Of a DNA stretch of 64,000 bases, positions 17,917 to 26,705 are shown piece after piece. The stretch is from Naasia sp. SYSU D00057 (lineage in GTDB: Bacteria > Actinomycetota > Actinomycetes > Actinomycetales > Microbacteriaceae). Where the stretch lies: the NCBI RefSeq assembly GCF_017916505.1, contig NZ_JAFMSZ010000002.1, positions 434,001-498,000 of the forward strand. Reading direction: 5' to 3'. The notes beneath the pieces were generated by a model, which saw nothing but the letters and a program-made list of their open reading frames with translations, was not told where the DNA came from and made no database searches. Both the position numbers and the translations under genes were made by a program. Numbering within the stretch: the first letter of the stretch is position 1; each line of letters starts with the position of its first letter.

Positions 17917-18266
17917 TTGGCCTTCTCCAGAATCTCGACGAGGCGCCAGCGCTTCGTGGCGGACAGCGGACGGGTCTCGCTGATCACGACGAGGTCGCCG
18001 ATGCCCGCGGTGCCCTGCTCGTCGTGGGCCTTGACCTTCGACGTGCGGCGGATGACCTTGCCGTAGAGGGGGTGCTTAACGCGGTCCTCGACCTCGACGA
18101 CGATGGTCTTCTCCATCTTGTCGCTGACCACGTAGCCGCGGCGGACCTTGCGGTACCCGCGCTCGCCCTCGACCTTGACATCGTGGGCGGCGGACTCGTG
18201 GCCGGTCGGCTTCACGTCGGTGGACGCGGACGCGGCGGCCGCGCCCTTCGTCTCTGCCTTCGCCAT
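17913..18266 (-). CDS. rpsQ: Small ribosomal subunit protein uS17
   Basis: 16S rRNA-binding 30S protein. The OB-fold core occupies about residues 32-117 ([60 protein letters not shown]). An N-terminal Ala/Ser/Thr-rich extension of about 30 residues makes it 117 long rather than ~85. The ATG overlaps the rpmC stop (TAATG), which supports the extended start. Sits between rpmC and rplN as usual. Confidence 0.95.
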   Translation of the reverse strand: MAKAETKGAAAASASTDVKPTGHESAAHDVKVEGERGYRKVRRGYVVSDKMEKTIVVEVEDRVKHPLYGKVIRRTSKVKAHDEQGTAGIGDLVVISETRPLSATKRWRLVEILEKAK

Positions 18267-18598
18267 TACTTGGACTCCTCAGCGGTCTCGGGAGCCGCGG
18301 TGTCGTCGGCCTTGGCCTCCGACTTCTTGGTGCGGCTCTTCTTCTCCGCCTTCGCGGGAGCCTCGACAGGCGCCGGGGTGGCGCGGATGCCGAGCTCACG
18401 CTCGCGGATCACGGTGTAGATGCGGGCGATGTCCCGCTTGACGGCCTTCAGGCGGCCGTGGCTCTCGAGCTGACCGGTGGCCGACTGGAAGCGCAGGTTG
18501 AACAGCTCCTCCTTGGCCTTCTTCAGCTCTTCGACGAGACGCTCCGCCTCGAAGGTGTCGAGCTCTGCGGAGGCGAGCTCCTTGGATCCGACGGCCAT
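18266..18598 (-). CDS. rpmC: Large ribosomal subunit protein uL29
   Basis: 50S protein at the exit tunnel, next to the SRP and trigger-factor dock. The helical hairpin core is in residues ~8-75 ([40 protein letters not shown]). A Lys/Ala/Glu-rich tail of about 35 residues brings it to 110 rather than 65-75. The ATG at 18598 overlaps the rplP stop by one base. Confidence 0.95.
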   Translation of the reverse strand: MAVGSKELASAELDTFEAERLVEELKKAKEELFNLRFQSATGQLESHGRLKAVKRDIARIYTVIRERELGIRATPAPVEAPAKAEKKSRTKKSEAKADDTAAPETAEESK

Positions 18599-19017
18599 TA
18601 CGCGTCGCCCTCCTCGCGCTTGATGATGCGTGCCTTCAGGGGCAGCTTGTGGATGGCCCGGGTGAGGGCTTCGCGAGCGAGCTCCTCGTTGACGCCGGCG
18701 ACCTCGAAGAGAACGCGGCCGGGCTTGACGTTGGCGACCCACCACTCGGGGGAGCCCTTACCGGAACCCATGCGGGTCTCGGCGGGCTTCTTCGTGAGCG
18801 GACGGTCGGGGTAGATGTTGATCCACACCTTGCCGCCACGCTTGATGTGACGCGTCATGGCGATACGAGCGGACTCGATCTGACGGTTCGTCACGTAGGC
18901 GGGCGAGAGGGCCTGGATGCCGAACTCACCGAAGCTGACCTTCGTGCCGCCGGTGGCCTGGCCACTGCGACCCGGGTGGTGCTGCTTGCGGAACTTGACC
19001 TTGCGGGGGATCAGCAT
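18598..19017 (-). CDS. rplP: Large ribosomal subunit protein uL16
   Basis: 50S protein near the peptidyl-transferase centre and A-site tRNA. 139 residues, family-typical. It starts [20 protein letters not shown] and has [20 protein letters not shown] and the [20 protein letters not shown] motif, where S/R residues contact 23S rRNA. Coupled to rpsC and rpmC by one-base overlaps. Confidence 0.97.
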   Translation of the reverse strand: MLIPRKVKFRKQHHPGRSGQATGGTKVSFGEFGIQALSPAYVTNRQIESARIAMTRHIKRGGKVWINIYPDRPLTKKPAETRMGSGKGSPEWWVANVKPGRVLFEVAGVNEELAREALTRAIHKLPLKARIIKREEGDA

Positions 19018-19790
19018 TACGCGCTCGCTCCTTCTGCGGCCGGCGCACCGGCGTCGTTACGAGGGCCACGACCGCGGCCGCCGCCATCGCGGCTGTCGCG
19101 GCGGTCGGGGCGCTGGGACCGCTGGCTCGCCTGCTCGCGCGCCAGCTCCTTGTTCGTGATGTCGCCCTTGTAGATCCACACCTTCACGCCGATGCGGCCG
19201 AACGTCGTCTTGGCCTCGTAAAAGCCGTAGTCGATGTTGGCGCGGAGCGTGTGCAGGGGCACGCGGCCCTCGCGGTAGAACTCGCTGCGGCTCATCTCCG
19301 CGCCGCCGAGGCGGCCGGAGACCTGCACGCGGACGCCCTTGGCGCCGGCGCGCTGAGCGCCCTGCAGGCCCTTGCGCATGGCGCGACGGAACGCGACACG
19401 GGCGGAGAGCTGCTCGGCGATGCCCTGGGCGACCAGCTGAGCCTCGGCCTCGGGGTTCTTCACCTCGAGGATGTTGAGCTGGATCTGCTTGCCGGTGAGC
19501 TTCTCGAGGTCGGCGCGGATGCGCTCGGCCTCGGCGCCGCGGCGGCCGATGACGATGCCGGGACGGGCCGTGTGGATGTCCACGCGGACGCGGTCGCGGG
19601 TGCGCTCGATCTCGATGCGCGCCACACCGGCGCGGTCGAGCGAGGTCTGCAGCATGCGGCGGATCTTCACGTCCTCAGCGACGTAGTCGCTGTACTTCTG
19701 ACCGGCCTTGGTGCTGTCCGAGAACCAGCGCGACACGTGGTCGGTGGTGATCCCGAGACGGAAACCGTACGGATTGACTTTCTGTCCCAT
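19017..19790 (-). CDS. rpsC: Small ribosomal subunit protein uS3
   Basis: 30S head protein that lines the mRNA entry channel. 257 residues: [20 protein letters not shown] at the start, the KH domain with [20 protein letters not shown], and the C-terminal domain with [15 protein letters not shown] tail of about 40 Arg/Ser/Asp/Gly/Ala-rich residues follows. The ATG overlaps the rplV stop by one base (TAATG). Confidence 0.97.
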   Translation of the reverse strand: MGQKVNPYGFRLGITTDHVSRWFSDSTKAGQKYSDYVAEDVKIRRMLQTSLDRAGVARIEIERTRDRVRVDIHTARPGIVIGRRGAEAERIRADLEKLTGKQIQLNILEVKNPEAEAQLVAQGIAEQLSARVAFRRAMRKGLQGAQRAGAKGVRVQVSGRLGGAEMSRSEFYREGRVPLHTLRANIDYGFYEAKTTFGRIGVKVWIYKGDITNKELAREQASQRSQRPDRRDSRDGGGRGRGPRNDAGAPAAEGASA

Positions 19791-20182
19791 TACTTGCTCG
19801 CCTTCTTCGCAGTGCGGGTCGCCGCGACGACGTCGGGGGTGGCCAGCACCACGGTGATGTGGCTGGTGCGCTTGTTGATCCGGAACGCACGGCCCTGGGC
19901 CCGCGGCTGGAACCGCTTGAGGGTCGTGCCCTCGTCGACGAACGCGCGGGCCACGACGAGGTCCTGCTCGTCGAGGTACGTGTTCTCGGCGTCGGCCTTC
20001 ACCCGTGCGTTGGCCATCGCCGAGGCGACCAGCTTGTACACGGGCTCGCTCGCGCCCTGCGGCGCGAACTTCAGGATCGCGAGGGCCTCAGTGGCCTGCT
20101 TGCCCCGGATGAGGTCGACGACACGACGAGCCTTCTGGGGGGTCACGCGGATGTGTCGCACTCGGGCGATCGACTCCACCAT
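19790..20182 (-). CDS. rplV: Large ribosomal subunit protein uL22
   Basis: 50S protein whose beta hairpin reaches into the exit tunnel; the macrolide-resistance site maps to that loop. 130 residues from [20 protein letters not shown], with GGAGGAGAAGAG just before the ATG fixing the start. The loop region [20 protein letters not shown] is present. A short basic tail ends it. It lies 25 bases after rpsS. Confidence 0.96.
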   Translation of the reverse strand: MVESIARVRHIRVTPQKARRVVDLIRGKQATEALAILKFAPQGASEPVYKLVASAMANARVKADAENTYLDEQDLVVARAFVDEGTTLKRFQPRAQGRAFRINKRTSHITVVLATPDVVAATRTAKKASK

Positions 20183-20207
20183 CTCTTCTCCTCCTTCGTC
20201 ACCGCGA

Positions 20208-20489
20208 CTAGCGGCGACGGCCCTTCTTGTCGTCCTTCTCGTGTCCACGGAAGGTGCGGGTCGGGGCGAACTCGCCGAGCTTGTGCCCGACCATGGTCTC
20301 CGTCACGAAGACGGGGATGTGCTTGCGGCCGTCGTGCACGGCGATCGTGTGCCCGAGCATGGCCGGGACGATCATCGAGCGGCGCGACCAGGTCTTGATC
20401 ACGTTCTTGCTGCCGGCCTCGTTCGCCACAACGACCTTGCGAAGCAGGTGGTCGTCGACGAAGGGGCCCTTCTTGAGACTGCGCGGCAT
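20208..20489 (-). CDS. rpsS: Small ribosomal subunit protein uS19
   Basis: 30S head protein that pairs with S13 and takes part in an intersubunit bridge. 93 residues, normal. It starts [20 protein letters not shown] and contains [20 protein letters not shown] and the end [20 protein letters not shown]. Twelve bases separate it from rplB. Confidence 0.97.
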   Translation of the reverse strand: MPRSLKKGPFVDDHLLRKVVVANEAGSKNVIKTWSRRSMIVPAMLGHTIAVHDGRKHIPVFVTETMVGHKLGEFAPTRTFRGHEKDDKKGRRR

Positions 20490-20501
20490 CTTCTTCTCCT
20501 A

Positions 20502-21338
<837 letters not shown>

Positions 21339-21357
21339 TGTTCTGTTCCTCCCGGGC

Positions 21358-21657
21358 CTAGCCGACAGCCGTGAAGATGTCGATGGAGCCCGACTTGAGC
21401 GTGACGATGGCGCGCTTGGTGTCCTTGCGCTTGCCGAGACCGAACTTGGTGCGGCGCGTCTTGCCCTGACGGTTGATGGTGTTCACCGAGGCGACCTGGA
21501 CGTTGAAGATCTTCTCGATGGCGAGCTTGATCTCCGTCTTGTTCGACCGGGGGTCGACGACGAAGGTGTACTTGCCCTCGTCGATCAGGCCGTAGCTCTT
21601 CTCGGAGACGACGGGCGCGATGATGACGTCGCGCGGGTCCTTGTTGTAGCCGCTCAC
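21358..21657 (-). CDS. rplW: Large ribosomal subunit protein uL23
   Basis: Exit-tunnel protein that docks trigger factor and SRP. 99 residues from a GTG codon ([20 protein letters not shown]), overlapping the rplD stop by four bases. It contains [20 protein letters not shown] and [18 protein letters not shown], as expected for bacterial L23. Confidence 0.96.
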   Translation of the reverse strand: MSGYNKDPRDVIIAPVVSEKSYGLIDEGKYTFVVDPRSNKTEIKLAIEKIFNVQVASVNTINRQGKTRRTKFGLGKRKDTKRAIVTLKSGSIDIFTAVG

Positions 21658-22301
21658 GCGGAGACCTCCGTGTTCTTGCTCTTCGCGGCCACGAAGGCCT
21701 CGTAGGCGGACTGCGTGAAGACGATGTCGTCGGAGACGAGCACGTCGTACGCGTTCAGCTGGTCCCAGGCGAGGACGTGCAGCGACTTGAGGTTGCGCAC
21801 GCTCTTCCAGGCGACCTCGTCGGTGCGCTCGAGGACGACGAGCACGTTCTTGCCGGGCGCGACGCGGGCGAGCAGCTCGGCGGCGGCCTTCGTCGACGGG
21901 CTCTCACCCGGGACGAGGGACTCGACCACCTGGAGCCGGCCACCGCGGGCGCGGTCCGAGAGAGCGCCGAGCAGAGCCGCGGCGATCATCTTCTTGGGGG
22001 TGCGCTGCGAGTAGTCGCGCGGCACCGGCCCGTGGACGATGCCACCGCCGCGGTGCTGCGGCATGCGGACCGAACCCTGACGGGCGCGGCCGGTGCCCTT
22101 CTGCTTGAAGGGCTTGACGCCGGAACCGGACACCTCGCCGCGGTTCTTGGCCTTGTGCGTGCCCTGGCGGGCGGCGGCGCGCTGGGCGACGACGACCTGG
22201 TGCATCAGCGGCACGTTGGCCGGCACGTCGAAGATCGCGGCGGGCAGGTCGACCGAGCCGGCCGAGGAGCCCGCGGCGGTCTGGATGTCGAGCGAAGCCA
22301 T
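21654..22301 (-). CDS. rplD: Large ribosomal subunit protein uL4
   Basis: 50S protein with a tunnel-lining loop; in enterobacteria it also represses its own S10 operon. 215 residues. The loop segment [20 protein letters not shown], then [20 protein letters not shown], is intact, and the C-terminal globular part ends in [13 protein letters not shown]. It lies six bases after rplC. The S10 leader upstream of rpsJ could be a target for autogenous control, which has not been shown for this lineage. Confidence 0.96.
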   Translation of the reverse strand: MASLDIQTAAGSSAGSVDLPAAIFDVPANVPLMHQVVVAQRAAARQGTHKAKNRGEVSGSGVKPFKQKGTGRARQGSVRMPQHRGGGIVHGPVPRDYSQRTPKKMIAAALLGALSDRARGGRLQVVESLVPGESPSTKAAAELLARVAPGKNVLVVLERTDEVAWKSVRNLKSLHVLAWDQLNAYDVLVSDDIVFTQSAYEAFVAAKSKNTEVSA

Positions 22302-22306
22302 GGTCG

Positions 22307-22960
22307 TCAGGCTCCCTTCACAGCGTTGCGGACGAAGACGAGGCGGCCACGAGCACCGGGGACGGCGCCCTTGACGAGCAGCAGACCCTTCTCGGCGTCG
22401 ACGGCCTGGACCTGCAGGTTCAGGACGGTGGTGCGGTCGCCGCCCATGCGGCCGGCCATGCGCATGCCCTTGAAGACACGGCTGGGCGTCGAGGACGCAC
22501 CGATCGAGCCGGGCTTGCGGTGGTTGCGGTGCGCACCGTGGGAGGCGGAGACGCCCTTGAAGTTGTGGCGCTTCATGACGCCGGCGAAGCCCTTGCCCTT
22601 GCTGGTGCCGACGACGTCGACCTTGGCACCGGCCTCGAACACGTCGACGGAGATCTCCTGGCCGAGCGAGTAGTCGGCGGCGTCCGCGGTGCGGAGCTCC
22701 GTCAGGTGGCGGCGCGGCGTGACGCCGGCCTTGTCGAAGTGGCCGGCGGAGGGCTTGTTGACCTTGCGCGGGTCGATGGCGCCTGCGGCGATCTGGACGG
22801 CGGCGTAGCCGTCGACCTCGGGGGTGCGGATCTGGGTCACGACGTTCGGCGTGATCTGGATCACGGTGACGGGCACGAGCTTGCCCTGCTCGTTCCAGAC
22901 CTGCGTCATCCCGAGCTTCGTGCCGAGCAGACCCTTGAAAGTCTTGGTGGCGGTAGACAT
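22307..22960 (-). CDS. rplC: Large ribosomal subunit protein uL3
   Basis: 50S protein that reaches the peptidyl-transferase centre. 217 residues, starting near [20 protein letters not shown]. It carries the diagnostic [19 protein letters not shown] and [20 protein letters not shown] segments and the [15 protein letters not shown] end region. Length is normal. It follows rpsJ by 26 bases. Confidence 0.97.
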   Translation of the reverse strand: MSTATKTFKGLLGTKLGMTQVWNEQGKLVPVTVIQITPNVVTQIRTPEVDGYAAVQIAAGAIDPRKVNKPSAGHFDKAGVTPRRHLTELRTADAADYSLGQEISVDVFEAGAKVDVVGTSKGKGFAGVMKRHNFKGVSASHGAHRNHRKPGSIGASSTPSRVFKGMRMAGRMGGDRTTVLNLQVQAVDAEKGLLLVKGAVPGARGRLVFVRNAVKGA

Positions 22961-22986
22961 GCGGTTCCTCAGTGCTTCGCTCTGGC

Positions 22987-23295
22987 TCAGAGCTTGATCT
23001 CGATGTTGACGTCGGCGGGGAGGTCGAGGCGCATGAGCGAGTCGACCGCCTTCGGCGTCGGGTCGATGATGTCGATGAGGCGCTTGTGGGTGCGCATCTC
23101 GAAGTGCTCGCGGCTGTCCTTGTACTTGTGCGGCGAGCGGATCACGACGACCACGTTCTTCTCCGTGGGCAGCGGGACCGGTCCGACGACGCTCGCGCCC
23201 GCACGGGTCACGGTGTCGACGATCTTGCGCGCCGAGGTGTCGATGACCTCGTGGTCATACGACTTGAGTCGGATGCGGATCTTCTGTCCGGCCAT
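22987..23295 (-). CDS. rpsJ: Small ribosomal subunit protein uS10
   Basis: 30S head protein, also the partner of NusB in transcription antitermination. 102 residues, the standard length. It starts [20 protein letters not shown] and has the loop [20 protein letters not shown] and [20 protein letters not shown]. First gene of the S10-spc operon; about 370 bases of structured leader lie between it and the candidate promoter. Confidence 0.98.
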   Translation of the reverse strand: MAGQKIRIRLKSYDHEVIDTSARKIVDTVTRAGASVVGPVPLPTEKNVVVVIRSPHKYKDSREHFEMRTHKRLIDIIDPTPKAVDSLMRLDLPADVNIEIKL

Positions 23296-23666
23296 CAGTC
23301 ACTCGCTCTCTTTCGTTGCTTCCGCGGACCCCCTGGCCCGCGAAGTTCCTGCTTCCGCGACCTGGGTCGCGATGCGCTTCCTGCACCGGGCCTCGCGACC
23401 CGGCGGACCCCGCACACCGGATGGCCGGCGCGCGGAAACTCGCAGCACTGTTCTTCTGTCAATGTGGCTGTCCACCCCGGACGCCCGGCGCGCGCGTGCG
23501 CGCCACGATGTTCTGGAGTGGGTCGGCCTGCATCCCCGGATCCGCTCTGCGGAGGGACTGCCTGTTCTGCTGCCCGCGGCCTAGCTCTCGTCCCCAAGGG
23601 GAAGCTATGCACTGCCTGGCAGTGATCCGGACTGCGCGCCTCGCACAGCGGTCCGGAATGTGGAAC
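23296..23666 (-). ncRNA. Structured 5' leader of the S10 operon
   Basis: No credible gene fits here. Read in the direction of rpsJ, the leader has a row of hairpins: CCGGAC/GTCCGG (23651-23656 with 23627-23632), CACTGC/GCAGTG (23610-23624, perfect, 3-base loop), TAGCT/AGCTA with inner CCCC/GGGG (23582-23607), GGCGCG/CGCGCC (23487-23504) and GGGTCGCG/CGCGACCC (23364-23401). This resembles a regulatory leader, for example for control by a ribosomal protein. No known family was recognised. Confidence 0.5.
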
Positions 23667-23672
23667 TTGAAG

Positions 23673-23702
23673 AGTTTAGCCTCCGCCTCGGGGTCCCTGC
23701 AA
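23673..23702 (-). promoter_or_regulatory. Candidate promoter of the S10 operon
   Basis: On the minus strand, TTGCAG (23697-23702) and TAAACT (23673-23678) are 18 bases apart. The -35 is poor beyond TTG, the -10 is fair. It is the only AT-richer stretch in the 700-base spacer upstream of rpsJ and would start transcripts near 23666. Confidence 0.5.
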
Positions 23703-23890
23703 CCCGGGCGTGTCGCGCCCGGCTGCGGGGGTTGAGGCTGCGCTCCGGAGGAGCTGCTCGGAGCCCCTCGAGAGACGCTCCGCCATGGTCCAACGGCTGC
23801 TCCGGTCCCGTACTTCCCGCGTTCGCGCCCCCGTTCCGCGACGGATGCGCCCCCGTACCGCGCCGCTGCCGCGGGGCCTCAACGCCGAGC

Positions 23891-23988
23891 GCGCCCGGCC
23901 TCCGCCGAACGCACCTTGAAACGCCGAACGCACCGCGTGCACACGGCGCGTTCGGTGCGTGAGGGTGCGTTCGGAGAGGGTCGGGCGC
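23891..23988. repeat. Nested palindrome after the AbiEi-like gene
   Basis: Outer arms GCGCCCG and CGGGCGC enclose two copies of CCGAACGCACC (23905-23915, 23924-23934) followed by inverted copies (GGTGCGTTCGG at 23964-23974 and a GTTCGGTGCG variant near 23950). It lies ten bases beyond the 3' end of the minus-strand gene at 23998 and may serve as its terminator. It shares the CCGANCGCACC unit with the element at 25035-25128 on the other side of the same gene. Confidence 0.7.
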
Positions 23989-23997
23989 GCGCGGTGA

Positions 23998-24927
23998 TCA
24001 GCCCCGGGTCCGGCGCGGCACGCCGGCGGAGGCGAGCAGGTCCTCGAGACGGCGTCGGTCGCGGAGGTCGTCCCAGGTCCACCGGATCACGCCCCGGCGC
24101 ACCCGACGGATCTCGTTCTCACGATTCTTCTCGTCGATCACGACCTGCTCGGGCGTCCTGCCTCGCCGGTAGTCGAGGCGCCGATACTTCACCTCGCCGT
24201 CGAACTCACCGACCAGTCCCGCCTCCGCCCACTCGAAGTCGACCACCGCGACGCGTTTGCGGCCGACGTGCACGGGCGCCTGCAGCTGCGGTCGTGAGAA
24301 GCCCAGCTCGGAGATGAGGACACGCGACCAGGACTCCCCCGGCGATCCGGACAGGGGATCCGCGAAGGCGAGCACGCGAGCGGCGCGACGGATTCCCCGC
24401 GTGCCGGGTGCCAGCTCGGCGAGGAGCTCCGCGAAGTCGTCGCGCGCGCCCGGAAACCGGGCGAAGACCGCATCGGCGACCACCACCGCGTCGGCGAAGG
24501 TGCGGGACAGTGCCATGTCGAGCGCGGTCCGGGCCGGCGAGGTGCAGGCCAGCGCTCCGACCGGCACCACGTCGACCGGGTTCACGCCTATGCAATGGCG
24601 GACGACGTCGCCTTTCGTGCGCCCGCCAGGGCTCGAGGGTGCGATCACGTGGACCATCGACGGCCACGGTCGCAGCGCGGGCAGGCCCAGCATGCGCAGG
24701 GCGGATTCATGGGAGAAGACGAGGGGGCCCTGCACCCGCTCACCCACTGCGCGGATCCGCAGACGGTACTGCTCGTCGAGCGTCGCCGTCCGCCAGTTGC
24801 CGGCGTCGGCGTAGACCCCTCGGCGCAGCCGCTCCAGGTCGCCGCCATCGCGGGCGCGGCGTTCCGGGTGCGCCTCCCCCAGTGCCCTCAGTCCGGTCGT
24901 GGTGAGCAGCGGTGCCTCGGAGTCCAT
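23998..24927 (-). CDS. AbiEi antitoxin-like protein with nuclease-fold C-terminus
   Basis: 309 residues, function unproven. The N-terminal third (LRRGVYADAGNW, then VFSHESALRMLGLP) resembles the winged-helix start of AbiEi-type antitoxin proteins common in actinobacteria. The C-terminal part looks like a DUF559/Vsr-type endonuclease fold: GESWSRVLISELGF (Glu198), VAVVDFEW (Asp230) and GEFDGEVKYR (Glu241, Asp243, Lys247) fit a PD-(D/E)XK pattern. No AbiEii-type toxin gene is adjacent. It sits alone between the S10 and str operons, bracketed by two related nested palindromes. Could be a regulator, a repair nuclease or a defence gene. Confidence 0.6.
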   Translation of the reverse strand: MDSEAPLLTTTGLRALGEAHPERRARDGGDLERLRRGVYADAGNWRTATLDEQYRLRIRAVGERVQGPLVFSHESALRMLGLPALRPWPSMVHVIAPSSPGGRTKGDVVRHCIGVNPVDVVPVGALACTSPARTALDMALSRTFADAVVVADAVFARFPGARDDFAELLAELAPGTRGIRRAARVLAFADPLSGSPGESWSRVLISELGFSRPQLQAPVHVGRKRVAVVDFEWAEAGLVGEFDGEVKYRRLDYRRGRTPEQVVIDEKNRENEIRRVRRGVIRWTWDDLRDRRRLEDLLASAGVPRRTRG

Positions 24928-25034
24928 CCCCCGATGCTCGTTCCGGCAACCGCGCTCAGGAACGGGCGGGGCGGAGCCGGTGGAGTTCCGCCGACGCCGT
25001 CATGGTGAGGAGGACCGACGTCTCAGCGCTGCGA

Positions 25035-25128
25035 CGCCGAGCGCACCCTTCCGGCACCGAACGCGCCTCTGAGCACCGAGCGCACCTTGTGCACGGGGTG
25101 CGCTCGGTGCTTCAGGGTGCGCTCGGCG
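25035..25128. repeat. Nested palindrome between topoisomerase IB and the AbiEi-like gene
   Basis: Outer arms CGCCGAGCGCACCCT (25035-25049) and AGGGTGCGCTCGGCG (25114-25128) match perfectly over 15 bases. An inner perfect 15-bp stem AGCACCGAGCGCACC (25072-25086) pairs with GGTGCGCTCGGTGCT (25097-25111). A further half unit, GCGCACTCGGCG, follows near 25137-25148. It lies just beyond the topoisomerase stop codon, so it probably ends that transcript. Its unit is nearly the one in the element at 23891-23988. Confidence 0.75.
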
Positions 25129-25158
25129 GACGAGGGGCGCACTCGGCGAAGCGTCGCC

Positions 25159-26136
25159 TCAGTCGCCCGGGTACAGGAGGGCGCGGACCTCCTTCTCCGG
25201 GGAGCGCTCCGGGTCGATCGTCTCGCCCTCGAGGTAGTGCTCCACGACGCGGGGGTCGACGTAGCTCGCCTTCGCGATCGACGGGGTGTTGCCGAGCACC
25301 TCGGACGCGTCGCGCATCGCCTGCGCGACCGCCTTCTGGCGCTTCGTCTTGCTCTCCTCCGGGCCGTGCTCGGCGAGGCTCTTCGCCGCCTCCACGGTGC
25401 CGTGCAGCGTGCGGAAGTCCTTCGCGGTGAAGCCCTCCCCCGTGTGCTCCTTCACGTACTCGTTGATGTCCGACGCCGACACCGGGTGCCAGCCCTTCTC
25501 GTCCTTGAACGCGAGCAGCCGCGCGTTGGCGCCACGGCGCTTCAGCGCGCGCACCACCCGCGCGAGGTCCGGGTCCCGGATCTCCGACTCCCACTCCTGG
25601 CCGCTCTTCGCGGGGAACCGCAGCCGCACCACATCGTCGGCGGTCACGGTGGCGTGCGAGCACAGGAGGGTGGACAGCCCGTGGCTGCCGTTCTCGGTCG
25701 CGTACCGCTCCGAGCCGACGCGCAGGGAGCCGGTGTCGAGCATCCGGAACGCGGCGGCGAGGGCGCGGTCGCGCGTGGGTCCGTCGGAGCGGAGGTCCAT
25801 GGTCACCCGTCGCCGCGCGTTCGTCAGCGCCTCGGACAGGCGCAGGGCGCGGTCGTACTTGACCTTGTCCTTCTTCTCCCGCCAGTACGGGTGGTAGAGG
25901 TACTGCTTCCGGCCCTGGCTGTCGAAGCCGATCGCCTGGATGTGGCCGTTGTCGTACGGGGCGATCCACACGTTCTTCCAGGCCGGCGGGATCGCGAGGG
26001 CGTCGAACCGCGCCTTCAGCTCGGGATCGGTGACCGGCTTCCCGTTCGAGATGGCGTGATACGAGAAGCCCTTGCCGCGGCGCTTCCGCGTGTACCCGTC
26101 GCGGGCACCCACCTTCGACCGGCGCAGGTTCGGCAT
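25159..26136 (-). CDS. DNA topoisomerase IB
   Basis: 325 residues, close to small bacterial/poxvirus-type topoisomerase IB, which nicks one strand through a 3'-phosphotyrosine and relaxes supercoils. The N-terminal domain has GKGFSYHAISNGKPVTDPEL and IPPAWKNVWIAPYDNGHIQA. The catalytic domain shows LDTGSLRVGSERYATENGSH, KDFRTLHGTVEAAKSL and the probable catalytic Tyr292 in IAKASYVDPRVVEHY. It overlaps the next upstream gene by one base (TGATG). Often carried as an accessory enzyme in soil actinobacteria. Confidence 0.93.
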   Translation of the reverse strand: MPNLRRSKVGARDGYTRKRRGKGFSYHAISNGKPVTDPELKARFDALAIPPAWKNVWIAPYDNGHIQAIGFDSQGRKQYLYHPYWREKKDKVKYDRALRLSEALTNARRRVTMDLRSDGPTRDRALAAAFRMLDTGSLRVGSERYATENGSHGLSTLLCSHATVTADDVVRLRFPAKSGQEWESEIRDPDLARVVRALKRRGANARLLAFKDEKGWHPVSASDINEYVKEHTGEGFTAKDFRTLHGTVEAAKSLAEHGPEESKTKRQKAVAQAMRDASEVLGNTPSIAKASYVDPRVVEHYLEGETIDPERSPEKEVRALLYPGD

Positions 26137-26603
26137 CAGGCCACCGCGGGGCCGGCCCCGGACCGGCGCCGGAACAGAACGAGGGACGTGACGGCCAGCG
26201 CCGCGATCGCCGCGGCGGCGAAGAGGGCGACGTGGACGAGGGCGACGGGCACGAGCAGCATCCCGAACTCGCCGGAGGTGAGACCGATGAGCGCCCAGAA
26301 GGCCAGCGCCAGCAGCGCGACGGCGAGGGTGAGCACGATGGCCGGGCCGAGCCGCAGGCGCCCGCCGGTCCGGCCCGCCCGCCGCGCGGCGACGAGGATC
26401 GCGACCGCCCAGAGGAGGAACGGGATGCCGAGGAGGGTGGCCGCGTTGCGGGGCCCGGCGCCGAGGAACGCGTCCGCCGGCGACCCCTCGCCGCCGAGGG
26501 CGATGAGGCCGGCGCCCAGCAGCACCAGCACCGCCGTGAGGGCAACGGCGGCGACCGCCTCTGCCACCGCTCGTCCGGTCATGCTCCGCATTCTACGGCG
26601 CAC
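26136..26603 (-). CDS. Small membrane protein of unknown function
   Basis: 155 residues from a GTG at 26603; an ATG at 26582 is an alternative start seven codons later. Four hydrophobic stretches are visible (about 12-35, 55-72, 85-108, 115-142), followed by a short RRRSGAGPAVA tail, so it is probably a four-span inner-membrane protein. No family recognised. Its stop overlaps the topoisomerase IB start, so the two are likely cotranscribed; a functional link is not evident. Confidence 0.6.
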   Translation of the reverse strand: MRRRMRSMTGRAVAEAVAAVALTAVLVLLGAGLIALGGEGSPADAFLGAGPRNAATLLGIPFLLWAVAILVAARRAGRTGGRLRLGPAIVLTLAVALLALAFWALIGLTSGEFGMLLVPVALVHVALFAAAAIAALAVTSLVLFRRRSGAGPAVA

Positions 26604-26627
26604 CCCTGCGGGGGCGCCCCGAGGCTT

Positions 26628-26683
26628 GCAACCGGACGACCGCTCTGCAACGGCGCGCGGTTGCGAAACGGTCGTTCTGTTGC
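26628..26683 (-). terminator. Nested palindrome after the MurE-like gene
   Basis: GCAACCGGACGACCG (26628-26642) pairs with CGGTCGTTCTGTTGC (26669-26683) with two mismatches. Inside, GCAAC (26647-26651) pairs with GTTGC (26660-26664). It follows the 3' end of the minus-strand Mur ligase gene and repeats the two-stem design of the elements at 23891, 25035 and 62916 with different letters. Confidence 0.65.
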
Positions 26684-26705
26684 GGAACGGGTGGAGGCGG
26701 GCGGA

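Noticed and set aside
23316-23735. Possible small genes in the rpsJ upstream spacer
   Set aside because: Translations are Pro/Arg/Ala-rich without motifs, no ribosome-binding sites fit, and the region folds into hairpins consistent with a leader.
23998-24927. Complete AbiE toxin-antitoxin pair
   Set aside because: No nucleotidyltransferase toxin gene lies on either side; the neighbours are the S10 leader and topoisomerase IB.
23891-25155. CRISPR array or tandem repeat
   Set aside because: Units are few, inverted rather than direct, and of unequal spacing; no cas genes are present.
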